NCBI GenBank assembly: GCA_022747635.1
Contig: JAKTNV010000752.1
Span: forward strand, 1 to 64,000
Direction: 5' to 3'
DNA: 64,000 nucleotides
Origin: Hetaerina americana
Taxonomy: Eukaryota > Arthropoda > Insecta > Odonata > Calopterygidae
The stretch's first letter is position 1. The number at the start of each line of letters is the position of its first letter. This document shows, piece by piece, positions 15,131 through 26,060 of the stretch. Under the pieces are notes generated by a model. The model made no database searches, was not told the DNA's origin, and worked only from the letters and a program-made list of their open reading frames with translations. The translations under genes and the position numbers were made by a program.

Positions 15131-15502
15131 ATGCCACCCAAGACGAGCGGAAAGGCTGCGAAGAAAGCGGGCAAGGCCCAGAAGAACATCTCCAAGGGAG
15201 ACAAGAAGAAGAAGCGCAGGAGGAAGGAGAGCTACGCAATCTACATCTACAAAGTGCTGAAGCAGGTGCACCCCGACACCGGAATCTCCAGCAAGGCCAT
15301 GAGCATCATGAACAGCTTCGTCAACGATATTTTCGAGAGAATCGCCGCCGAAGCTTCTCGCCTGGCTCACTACAACAAGCGCTCCACCATCACCAGCCGG
15401 GAGGTGCAGACCGCCGTCAGGCTCTTGCTTCCCGGTGAGCTGGCCAAGCACGCCGTCTCCGAGGGGACCAAGGCCGTCACCAAGTACACCAGCTCAAAGT
15501 AA
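15131..15502 (+). CDS. H2B: Histone H2B, unit 2
   Basis: Intact 123-aa H2B, identical protein to unit 1. Confidence 0.98.
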   Translation: MPPKTSGKAAKKAGKAQKNISKGDKKKKRRRKESYAIYIYKVLKQVHPDTGISSKAMSIMNSFVNDIFERIAAEASRLAHYNKRSTITSREVQTAVRLLLPGELAKHAVSEGTKAVTKYTSSK

Positions 15503-15536
15503 ATTCCTCGACGGGATTGCTTTGATGCATCCTAAC

Positions 15537-15552
15537 GGCCCTTCTAAGGGCC
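15537..15552 (+). terminator. H2B mRNA 3' stem-loop, unit 2
   Basis: GGCCCT/AGGGCC stem with TCTA loop. Confidence 0.95.
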
Positions 15553-18500
15553 ATGAAATAATCTTCAGTTTTCAAATACCCGACTGCGATGGGCAATCGT
15601 CAATACTCGGCCGCAAAGGACGTACATAAATAAACGTAAAAACCTGGGAAATTAGAGTCCCACGCTTTCCTCCGATTCACCAACTACTTACCTGGTGTGC
15701 ACGCGCGCGGTTCACGAAAAAATAGAGTAAATGTAAAGGAGAAACTTATGACAATAAAAGATGGACGAATTTCTTACCTCCTATTCAAATATATTTTCTA
15801 CTGCTATGCGTCTGCATTTGATGAAAATGACCGTCGAGATATTAAGGAAAAAATATTATATTCCCATGATTACTTCCCTTTCACCCAGTACTTTTCAAAC
15901 CACTGACCTGCTATGCTCGTTTCTCAGACGTAAGCCTTGACTTACATGTCTCCCTCCGTCAAAAATAATATGGATTCACGGCGTCCGTCTCCCTCCGAAA
16001 CTGGTACGCTTGTGGTCACGTTGCTCCTGCTTCACTTCCAGGGGCAGTAAATGACAGGTCCCCACATGCCCTTCCCACGCGGCCGTTTTTCCGCGAAGGC
16101 TAATTCCGCTTAACCTCCCGTCCCATCCGCTACGTCGTAAAACTCCTCGGGGGTTCAACGCGAGGAGGCAGGTAATGCGACCCGTCCTCGCCCCAAGTTT
16201 CTACGTTAACCAGAAAAGGGCTGTCGCAATGACCCACGTGGCATTCCGCACGAGGAAGAAATTTCTGTGGAAACCTCGCAAGCATAGAACGCAGCTGGGC
16301 AACAGCGTTCCTTGTACATTCACCAAGTCGTGACGAGCAGGCGTCGCAATAAACAAAATGGCGGGCAGTGAGCGCTTCCGTGGATTTTCCATTGTGCTAA
16401 TTCTATCCAATCAATCAATTCCCAGAAACTATTTCTACGGAATGCATCGTCGTTAACAGCATATGGAATCAGCATCATTCGCACAAATAACAATTTATGT
16501 AATGGGCATCGGGTTTCCTTCTTGGAAAATCGCCATCTCGCTGAAACAATGTTGATAAACCTCCTCTGAACGAATCCCCCAAGTATTTTAAAGTCGATTG
16601 AGTGATTTTTCATCCTTTTCCGCAATTTTTTTTTTGCGATACTGCAACGATTTATCAGCAATTGATTACAAATGCATCGAGACAGACGTGACAAGTAGAC
16701 CAGTTCTTTGATCACCATGCCTCCAAATGACCGATTCTTGTTATAGTTTTGAACCGGGGTCCCTTCCGCGGGACACGACTCATTCCCCTTCTTTTGAACG
16801 AAATTAACCTTTCCAGAAATCTTTACTTGTCTTGTCACGCCACAGAACAGAAAATGTTTCTCTAGGCAAAAGTTAAATGGTCCCAGTCCCAACTTACCCG
16901 CTAATTTTATTACGTTGATACACAAGGGATGGAAGGACATACGTTAATGTTGTTTATTTCTTTGCGGGATTAGGGAAATGAAATCTAGGGAAAAGAGGTC
17001 GAAGTTTGACGTGAAAGAGAAATCTTTAAAATTAGCGGCCGGTATAATCATTTATGAGATGATTGCATAACGTTTTCATTAAGGCGACTCTTCCTACAAG
17101 TGCATTTCTGACGAAAAAGGTTGCCGCATGTGCCTACCTGTCCGTCCTTTTAGCATTTCAACTTTCTGCAAATTTGGTGAAAATCTTTACCGCATTAGCC
17201 CCATTGAAGAATCCACCCCGGCCGCATTTTGACACTAGGTACACGAGATCGTCACTTCACCGTATTCGACAACCGATTTCCCGCAGTGGCGTTAACCGAA
17301 GGACGCTCGGCTTTGAGGACAATAGTGATTCGTGAAGCGATATTTAATCAGATTCATCTAGTAACAGTGGCCGGGAATGGAATGGAATAACGTCCTTGCC
17401 TAGGCAACTTAGTAACATACAACTTAACTACGGACGGGAGAAAATGCCGACGAGCCGTGAAGCGGTGTAAATTTCATAACGATCGTGTGATTTTAAGACT
17501 CATGATATACACCATGACGATTAATTACCTTAGCAGTTGTGGTGATGCTTAATCACCGGGATATCATGTAATGTCATACCAGTCACAGCGAGGCGTTAAT
17601 ACTTAACATTGAACTTTGTCAAATTTGTGTAGTTGAAATCACCCTTATGACATCTGTTAATAAATTCATCCACACAGAGTACCAAATTAGTAAAATATCT
17701 CGGGTACGCAGCGATATGTAAACGGAGACAGTTTTTTTTTCAAAATCTCGGAATGGATGACAAACGTCCTCCATTAGCGAACATTTATGACAGTCATCAC
17801 CTACCTCCTGCCGTGATAATGTCAAATTTTGCAATGCAACTACTGGTAATAAGAATGATTAAATTCGAGTCAACTAGTGTTACTTTCGAATAACGTTCCC
17901 CCATTGACACAACTGTCATTTACATATGAACACTAGAAACTAACACACACGAACGTGCACATAGACCTACGCAACCTTCAGTCGTCTACTTCATCGTGAG
18001 TGGATTGAATCCTCTTAACTCCTGATTGACTTTCGCTTCACATTGCAATGATCCCAGATTGGCCGGGGAAAAGACGACTATTTGTTTTCCTGTTCACTGG
18101 AATGCTTATTTCGTATCTTTTATGGTGATGTGCTAGGTACCAGACAGCTTAAAATTGTTAATCATCGTTCTTTTATTACTCGTGACGATAAAGTTGCTTC
18201 CGCATCGCTAAGAACCTCAAGGAATCAACAATGAACGGGGATGAAATATTTGATGGGTCCACATGTATTGATTAAGTAATGCAGAACGAAGTAGATACTG
18301 AGTAATTGAATTAACACAGGGGCTTCTTCGAGACAGAACCGAGAAATGATGTTCCGTGAACTGTCGACGGTGATAGAGTTCCACGAAAGAGAGGTCGTAG
18401 AGGAATGAACGGTTCCGGCTGTTAATGCCGCCCCTAGTCCCCCCAACCCCGCAAGCACTGGAAACCAGCCTGGATCCCTGATTACGATCCCAGGAAAAAT

Positions 18501-20353
18501 CGTGTTCAAGTCTTTCCTACGCCAGATAGTATAATCTGTCATCACTATTGAACGCCGCATCACGCCCCGACGGCTTTTTCCCACGTTTTTTTTATTTATT
18601 CACAGGAATGTTTTCCAGGTAAGGGCTATTCACTCTACCTTATCCGTCAATCACTATCCCGACCCTCGAAAGTTATAAGGAAAAGTCGACCATTGCTCTA
18701 ATGAAAGATATTATTCCAACGGCATGGAGGTAAAAAACAAGATCCATATGCTTGACACACATTATGTCGATTGGAAACAAGTGGAAACGATGTGAAATTA
18801 GGTTGGAAGCAACTGAAAAATATTGTGACACGAATACAAGCCGTCATAGCTCCGCAACTACGACGAAAGGGATGTGGATATTATTGAGTTAAACGCATCT
18901 GTCCTATTTGCTTATGGCGATTCCCATCGTAATGATCGCGCATACAATCCCGCGATGCGCCCTATTTTCGCCGTTTCCGTGAATAAGACGTACGGCGGGG
19001 GATGTGTACCGAGCGAAATTGCCGACACGAATTACGTACGCTTACGAGAGCCTGGTTTTCAAGGAGTCGCTTTCACGTTGACTACGTCCCCGAGGTATCC
19101 CATCACACAGGGTCATTTAACGTGACATACAGCGTGTGTGTGGGAGGGATTTTTTTTTTTAAGGTCGTAGGGGTGTATTCCGTAACTTGACGGCACCGTG
19201 GAGAAAAGCACATCCAACGCATCGCACAGATAAGGAAGGTTAATAAAAGAAATGTACGCGATAACAAGTCGACGGCAGACGACTCTCCTCTTCGAAAGAC
19301 GTGCAAGGAAACTAGGGTAGACATCCGCGGAAACGTGGATGTGGCGCCGTTTCAACGACAATAAGAGTTTTCCCGTGATGAAGTATCATTTCGTTTCCGA
19401 TGACATGCCGGTTGCTACAAATTCATCATCCCGCAACGAGGTACCGACGTCCGAAGCCGTTGGAGACGGAGCAAACTCGTCACGGCCGGGTCGCCACTGC
19501 GCGCCCTCGGCTACTACATTGTTTTTCCCGCCCGCTCACGGGGCTAAAGCATAATTCGGCGCCATCCTCGACTTTGTTGTACGTGAACTTTGACGTCCCA
19601 TTCGCGTGCGTACAGTTCATTTCTTTTTCCCCTTCGGCCACCCCATGCAACCATTTCGAAGCCCACGCGGACGCGTCGTAAGGCGTGCGCTTAACGGGTG
19701 ACTCCGTCTCCATTTGCGACTCGATAATCCTTTCCCACGGGCGCGGGAGGTGGGTGCGTCGCGACGCCCCCGAGTCGTCGAAAAATGCATAAACGTCCGC
19801 TTACGGGACAGGCACCGGGGAGGAACAGGAGGAAGGTTTGACAGGCGCCGAGTCAGGGGGAAGGCGTCCGAAGGGACCGTCTTCTCGGGGCCGCTTTCCG
19901 CGGCCGGCGCGCGGCCCACCGGGTCGCGAGCGCGTCCAATACCAGGTGAAGGATGGCCTCGAACGTACGTTACCTCGGATCTCGAGGAATCGACCCCGGT
20001 AGAAACGTGTGCAACGTTTATTCCCGGGTACGCCTTCGACAGGACGACAACCCGTATTTTGACGACCCGCTGCACACGAACTGGGCTCGCCAAACGCCTG
20101 GCGCCGCCACGGCCGACAGGGTGGAACCCTGACGGGCGCCGCGGCGCAAGGCGCCCTCGTTACGCGCCCCCGACACTCTCCGAAACGCGAAAGTCGGAGG
20201 AGGAGTGGAGTACAAACAATCCGAGAAGCGCACCGGAGGCGAGAGGAAGAGATCGTATTTTGCTCCGAAATGGTACGATAGCAAGGTGGACTTTCGTATG
20301 AAATCCATGTCTTGGTAATTTTCTCTTTCTATCATCACGCAGCAGCCGATAAC
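15553..20353. other. Spacer between H2B of unit 2 and H1 of unit 3
   Basis: Near-identical copy of the spacer after unit 1; no gene recognised. Confidence 0.8.
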
Positions 20354-21100
20354 ATGGCAGACGCAGCATCTGGAGCAGCGGCAGCCGCACCACCGGCAGC
20401 CCAGCCTTCGGGCACCGTCGCAGTAAAACCCCTGCCTTCTTCAGGAACCTCCGCGGCTTCCAAGAAGGCCAGCAAGGGCGGAGCAGCCAAGAAGGCTCGC
20501 GCAAAGCCGTCGCACCCGCCCACTTCCGAGATGGTTAACAACGCAGTCAAGGGCCTCAAGGAGCGCGGTGGCTCTTCCCTTCAAGCCATCAAGAAGTACA
20601 TCGCAGCCAGCTACAAAGTGGACGCCGAGAGGCTCTCGCCTTTCATCAAGAAGTACCTCAAGGCGGCCGTCACCGCCGGAACTCTCGTCCAGACCAAGGG
20701 AAAGGGCGCCTCAGGTTCCTTCAAGCTGAGCCACAGCAAGAAGGCCGCACCCGCGGCAGCCAGCGGGACGACCAAGGCGAAAAAGGTCGTCAAGAAGACG
20801 GGAGTAAAGAAACCGAAAGCGGTCGGAGCCAAGAAGTCCTCCGAGAAGGCGTCCAGTGGCACCAAGAGGTCCGCGCCCAAGGAGCGAAGCAAGTCCGCGC
20901 CACCAGCCAAGAAGGCGAAGAAGGCGGCGGACAAGCCAAAGAAGAAGCCGGCGGCTGGGAAACCCGCCGCCAAGGCGGCAAAGTCCCCGTCGAAGGCGAA
21001 AAAGGCGGCCACCAAACCCAAGACCCCCAAGCCCAAGAAGACGCCCACCAAGGCCAAGCCCGCCGCCAAGAAACCTTCCGCCGCCCAGAAAAAGAAGTGA
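20354..21100 (+). CDS. H1: Linker histone H1, unit 3
   Basis: Intact, identical protein to the other copies. Its 3' processing region differs: a 3-bp deletion brings the stem-loop closer to the candidate U7 site. Confidence 0.97.
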   Translation: MADAASGAAAAAPPAAQPSGTVAVKPLPSSGTSAASKKASKGGAAKKARAKPSHPPTSEMVNNAVKGLKERGGSSLQAIKKYIAASYKVDAERLSPFIKKYLKAAVTAGTLVQTKGKGASGSFKLSHSKKAAPAAASGTTKAKKVVKKTGVKKPKAVGAKKSSEKASSGTKRSAPKERSKSAPPAKKAKKAADKPKKKPAAGKPAAKAAKSPSKAKKAATKPKTPKPKKTPTKAKPAAKKPSAAQKKK

Positions 21101-21154
21101 ACCATCACTGCTTCGCCACCGGCGCACCTAGGACAGCAGACAGCGTCCAATCTC

Positions 21155-21170
21155 GGTCCTTTTTAGGACC
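21155..21170 (+). terminator. H1 mRNA 3' stem-loop, unit 3
   Basis: Stem-loop intact. The distance to AAAGATG is 9 nt instead of the 12 nt seen in all other H1 copies. Confidence 0.95.
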
Positions 21171-21551
21171 ATCATTTCCAAAGATGCTTGCCACTCAATG
21201 CCCACGCCACTGAGCACGCCCAAAGTTAACATTTATCATGATTAATGCCATGCAAAAACAACGGTCCTATTTAAAATTGATGATGCGACATGGACGGACG
21301 AAAAAAAAAATTAAGAATAACATTCATAGAACGTGTAAAATGAACAACACGTCACGGAGTATTGTTTTCTTTTCGTTAAGCGCGTCAGGTAAGCATCGCA
21401 CGAACTTTTATTTCATCTCATTTCATGCGTAGCCGTGCAAACGCACTTGCCATGCGCAAAGGAAATTTCATGTCGTCCATCATTCCAATGGATTTACATC
21501 GTCGTTAATTATTGTGCGATCGTGCTAAATTCAAACTTTTAAGTATGTACT

Positions 21552-21567
21552 GGTCCTGAAAAGGACC
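21552..21567 (-). terminator. H3 mRNA 3' stem-loop, unit 3
   Basis: Loop TTTC on the minus strand. Confidence 0.95.
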
Positions 21568-21593
21568 TTTGTTTTTCGGCCGAAAGTAGCTTT

Positions 21594-22509
<916 letters not shown>

Positions 22510-22560
22510 ACACGACGCGACGGGATCGCCATCCGACACCCGGCGTACGTCGATAAAAAA

Positions 22561-22576
22561 GGTCCTTCTAAGGACC
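22561..22576 (+). terminator. H4 mRNA 3' stem-loop, unit 3
   Basis: Loop TCTA; AGAGATG 12 nt downstream. Confidence 0.95.
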
Positions 22577-22763
22577 AATACAATGTTCAGAGATGGAGCT
22601 AATCCTTTGCCATAACGGAACGAAAAATTATTCGCTATAGCGTATGTGACGGCGATAAATAGTAAAGTAAGACCTGTTCGAGCGCACAGGAAAAATGGCG
22701 GTGATAATAGAGTTGAAATTGTATGAGCCTTTACCGACGTTAAAGACATTGTCAGCGAATCGG

Positions 22764-22881
22764 AATAAGCACGTGGCAACGGACTGGCGACAATGTATAT
22801 CGCGCCGTTGCAACCGTACATGAATAAGCACGTGGCAACGGACTGGCGACAATGTGTATCGCGCCGTTGCAACCATACATG
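22764..22881. repeat. 59-bp tandem duplication, unit 3
   Basis: Same as unit 1. Confidence 0.9.
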
Positions 22882-23149
22882 TTAACAAGAAATAACGTAG
22901 TTAAGCGGCAGATTGCAGGTGAAATTTTATGACAGACTATGAAATACATTGTAAACGAAGCAGTGTCACCTTCAATCATTCTTCGTTGCATTTCAGCACA
23001 AACGCTTTCACTTTTTATACGCTTTATTTCCCATCGTTTACCTTAGCCCAATTATAGCTCCACGTTTCATTCGCTATGCTTATTACGTTTATTGTTATTA
23101 TTATTTTTTTCACATGACATTTATCGCGTACATCTCTCTAGTATGTTCT

Positions 23150-23165
23150 GGTCCTGAAAAGGACC
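23150..23165 (-). terminator. H2A mRNA 3' stem-loop, unit 3
   Basis: Loop TTTC on the minus strand; AGAGATG 12 nt downstream. Confidence 0.95.
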
Positions 23166-23187
23166 TTTTATGCGCACAGCGTGATGC

Positions 23188-23737
<550 letters not shown>

Positions 23738-23972
23738 CGATACTAAACTGCTGGCACTCCTGGATATCGTCGAGAACTTCACGACTGCTTGGACTTCTCT
23801 GCATTCCCCCGTAACGACCGGACCGGATTATTGGATCTTCTCTCCTGGCTGACATTGCACTCCTGGACCTTTCTCACCGATCTGCACACTGACCTGGACC
23901 CGTTGGACAACTCAAATCTCCTGGAAACGACCTCTGGACCGAACGGACTTACTCTGATTGTTGGAAGCGGAC

Positions 23973-23988
23973 GGCCCTTTTAGGGACC
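23973..23988 (+). other. Histone-stem-loop-like hairpin in E1 leader
   Basis: GGCCCTTTTAGGGACC resembles the H2B stem-loop GGCCCTTCTAAGGGCC. CCCT pairs with AGGG and the outer GG with CC across a bulged A. It is followed by ATAT, like the AT-starting sequence after the host loops, but has no ARAGATG 12 nt downstream. A degenerate copy or a chance match. Confidence 0.45.
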
Positions 23989-24085
23989 ATATCTCCTGTC
24001 TCCGAGTGGGATCATCCATGCTGACTAAACTGATCTTAGCATCGCGAATAAGTATTCTCCTAGTGTAAACAATACGTGGCTGAGG

Positions 24086-24134
24086 CTCCCGGTGGGGAGG
24101 GCTAACCAGTCCCCTCTTCTCACTTCTGGGTGGT
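24086..24134 (+). other. Conserved 5' leader block A (E1)
   Basis: Starts CTCCCGGTGGGG, then GGCTAACC, TCTTCTCAC and CTGGGTGGTG. The same series occurs in the E2 leader at 49617-49665 (minus), about 80% identical by eye. CCC can pair with GGG across GGTG. Confidence 0.75.
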
Positions 24135-24183
24135 GCTCACGCACGTTTTATCATTTTGGTCGTCTTGTCCGTGGAGACCAGAC

Positions 24184-24240
24184 AGAGGGCTTGCACCTCC
24201 ATTGCACGTCTGGTTGAACCGGAGGGTCCACTTATTAGGG
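24184..24240 (+). other. Conserved 5' leader block B (E1)
   Basis: Begins AGAGGGCTTGCACCTCC and ends GGGTCCACTTATTAGGG. The E2 leader has the same two ends with the same spacing at 49509-49564 (minus). GGTCC can pair with GGGCT or GGGACT across the loop in both elements. Confidence 0.75.
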
Positions 24241-24305
24241 CTACACTATAGAGACACTATATAAACTCTATTTTAACCGTGTTTTAGCAAATCACAGTTA
24301 GAACA

Positions 24306-26060
24306 ATGGATCCCGACAAACCGGATCCCTTGGCTCCTGATGGAGCAGAACCAATATCACCAAGCTCCACCTCCTCATCCTCACTACAAGAATTCCCGTC
24401 GCCTTCACTGTCTTCCCACTCCGATAAATCCTCACTCTCATCTCGTCCTGCCTCCCCTGAGCGACCAATCATTGCTCAGCATACTTCGACCATAATAACC
24501 AGACTGGCGAAGAGACTACGACAACCTGCTCCACCTGCCATTAAAAAAGGAAAAGCGAAGAGACAACCTGCCAATCCGAGTGACCACAGCAGTGCTGCGC
24601 TGGTGACCGAAGATCCGCCTACCCAAGAGAATCCACCCGCATCACCAGTTAATAGCCAGGTTAATTCTCAGCATCTACAAACTACTCCTCAGGATAGTCC
24701 TGAATCCCCACCCACCTCTCCTTCTACTGACTGGATAACAGTTGTTAAAAAACGCAAATTCTCCAACCTAGCTCCTACCAGCCCTTGTACTGATACCACC
24801 CTCCCAATGGAAGACCGTCCAGCCAAAAATTTACCGCCTATTCGCCTAGCCGCCTCCACCGCATACCAACAATACCTCCTGAAGCTCCAAACTATCACCA
24901 GCTACCAACCCAAGATCTCCTACAATAAATCCTTCATCCTTATCCACCCTCAATGTCCAAATGATCACCGTAAAATTCGTTCCTTCCTTGATACCAACAA
25001 ACTTCCCTATTTTACCAATCCAACTCCCTCCGAGAAAATGAAATCCTTCGTCATCAAAGGAATCCCGCCCGTAACTCCCTTAGACCAAATAGCCAGAGAC
25101 CTTGAATCGGATGGTTTTATAACTAAAGGTATAATACGAATGCAATCAGGCCCTGAACATCCCAAACCTTTCTTCTTCGTCAAAGTCACCTTGGAGGATA
25201 ATTCGCAAGAAAGCGACTTCCTGGCTTTAAAAACGTACTGTGGCATAGATATTTCGATCTCTGAATTCATTCCCTCCTCTGATCCTGCGCAATGTGTGCA
25301 ATGCCAAAGATTTGGACATACAAGGAATTATTGCCGCCTTCCCTTAAGATGCAGAAAATGTGGTGGTAATCATTCTAGGAACAATTGTCCGCTACCTCCC
25401 TCGAGTCCATTCTACTGCTGTAACTGCGGCGGTGCTCATACCGCAACTTACAGAGGCTGCCCCACATTCCTGGAGGCGAAAGCTAGCAAATTGGGTATCT
25501 CAGCTCCAACTCTGACCCAATCGTCTACAATCTACCCCGCTCCCCCCCCTGAAAATTACTGGGACAAAAGACAGGCTTCATGCTCAATCGATAACCTAAT
25601 AGTACCGATACCTTCCTCTACAACCTCCGCTTTGCTAGCTACACCCCCCATCTGTCCACCACCTCCGCCTGTAGATGTTATCCTCCCCCCATATCCTGAT
25701 CTAAGCTCAAATGACACAATTCCTACAACCTTCATCATCCCCCCTCCCCCTGAATTCCAAGATACCGACCGGAATGTCATCCCCGAACCATCCACCTCTT
25801 ACCTTTCCTCCCCCTTTCAACCTACAACCTCTCTTAACAACCCACATACACAGCCTCTTTGCCTAGAAACTAGGAATATTCCCCATATCCAGATACCAAA
25901 CTTAGAGTCCTCCCCCGACCTTGATTGGCCTCAGCTTGTTCAGCAAACCGTGTCGCTCTTAGCCGAAATTACGAAAGCACCCCCGCATGAACGCAGCACA
26001 GTCTTCATGAAGGCTTTCACATCCATAGCTCAGCAATTGTCACAATATGGCTGCAAATAA
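24306..26060 (+). CDS. E1 ORF1: gag-like zinc-knuckle RNA-binding protein
   Basis: 584 aa. The nucleocapsid-like ORF1 protein of non-LTR elements coats element RNA and helps bring it to the nucleus. The N-terminal third is Ser/Pro-rich and low in complexity. An RRM-like pre-C2HC region (about 235-325) precedes three zinc knuckles at 330-386: CX2CX4HX4C (CVQCQRFGHTRNYC), CX2CX3HX4C and CX2CX3HX6C. The C-terminal part is Pro-rich and contains the ENYW motif common after the knuckles in this group. The stop overlaps the ORF2 start by 14 nt in another frame. Confidence 0.9.
   Translation: MDPDKPDPLAPDGAEPISPSSTSSSSLQEFPSPSLSSHSDKSSLSSRPASPERPIIAQHTSTIITRLAKRLRQPAPPAIKKGKAKRQPANPSDHSSAALVTEDPPTQENPPASPVNSQVNSQHLQTTPQDSPESPPTSPSTDWITVVKKRKFSNLAPTSPCTDTTLPMEDRPAKNLPPIRLAASTAYQQYLLKLQTITSYQPKISYNKSFILIHPQCPNDHRKIRSFLDTNKLPYFTNPTPSEKMKSFVIKGIPPVTPLDQIARDLESDGFITKGIIRMQSGPEHPKPFFFVKVTLEDNSQESDFLALKTYCGIDISISEFIPSSDPAQCVQCQRFGHTRNYCRLPLRCRKCGGNHSRNNCPLPPSSPFYCCNCGGAHTATYRGCPTFLEAKASKLGISAPTLTQSSTIYPAPPPENYWDKRQASCSIDNLIVPIPSSTTSALLATPPICPPPPPVDVILPPYPDLSSNDTIPTTFIIPPPPEFQDTDRNVIPEPSTSYLSSPFQPTTSLNNPHTQPLCLETRNIPHIQIPNLESSPDLDWPQLVQQTVSLLAEITKAPPHERSTVFMKAFTSIAQQLSQYGCK

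Larger units (their letters stand above)
21101..21593. other. H1-H3 intergenic region, unit 3
   Basis: As in the other units but 3 bp shorter because of the deletion after the H1 stem-loop. Confidence 0.85.
22510..23187. other. H4-H2A intergenic region, unit 3
   Basis: Two facing stem-loops and the 59-bp tandem duplication; nothing else recognised. Confidence 0.85.
23738..24305 (+). other. E1 5' leader
   Basis: 568 bp before ORF1. The start CGATACTAAACTG resembles the native H2B start region CGAAAATACTGAAATCG. A second CTAAACTG copy lies near 24024. The first 250 bp has scattered CTCCTGG/CCTGGAC motifs. It holds a histone-stem-loop-like hairpin (23973-23988) and two blocks shared with E2 (24086-24134 and 24184-24240). 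Confidence 0.7.
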
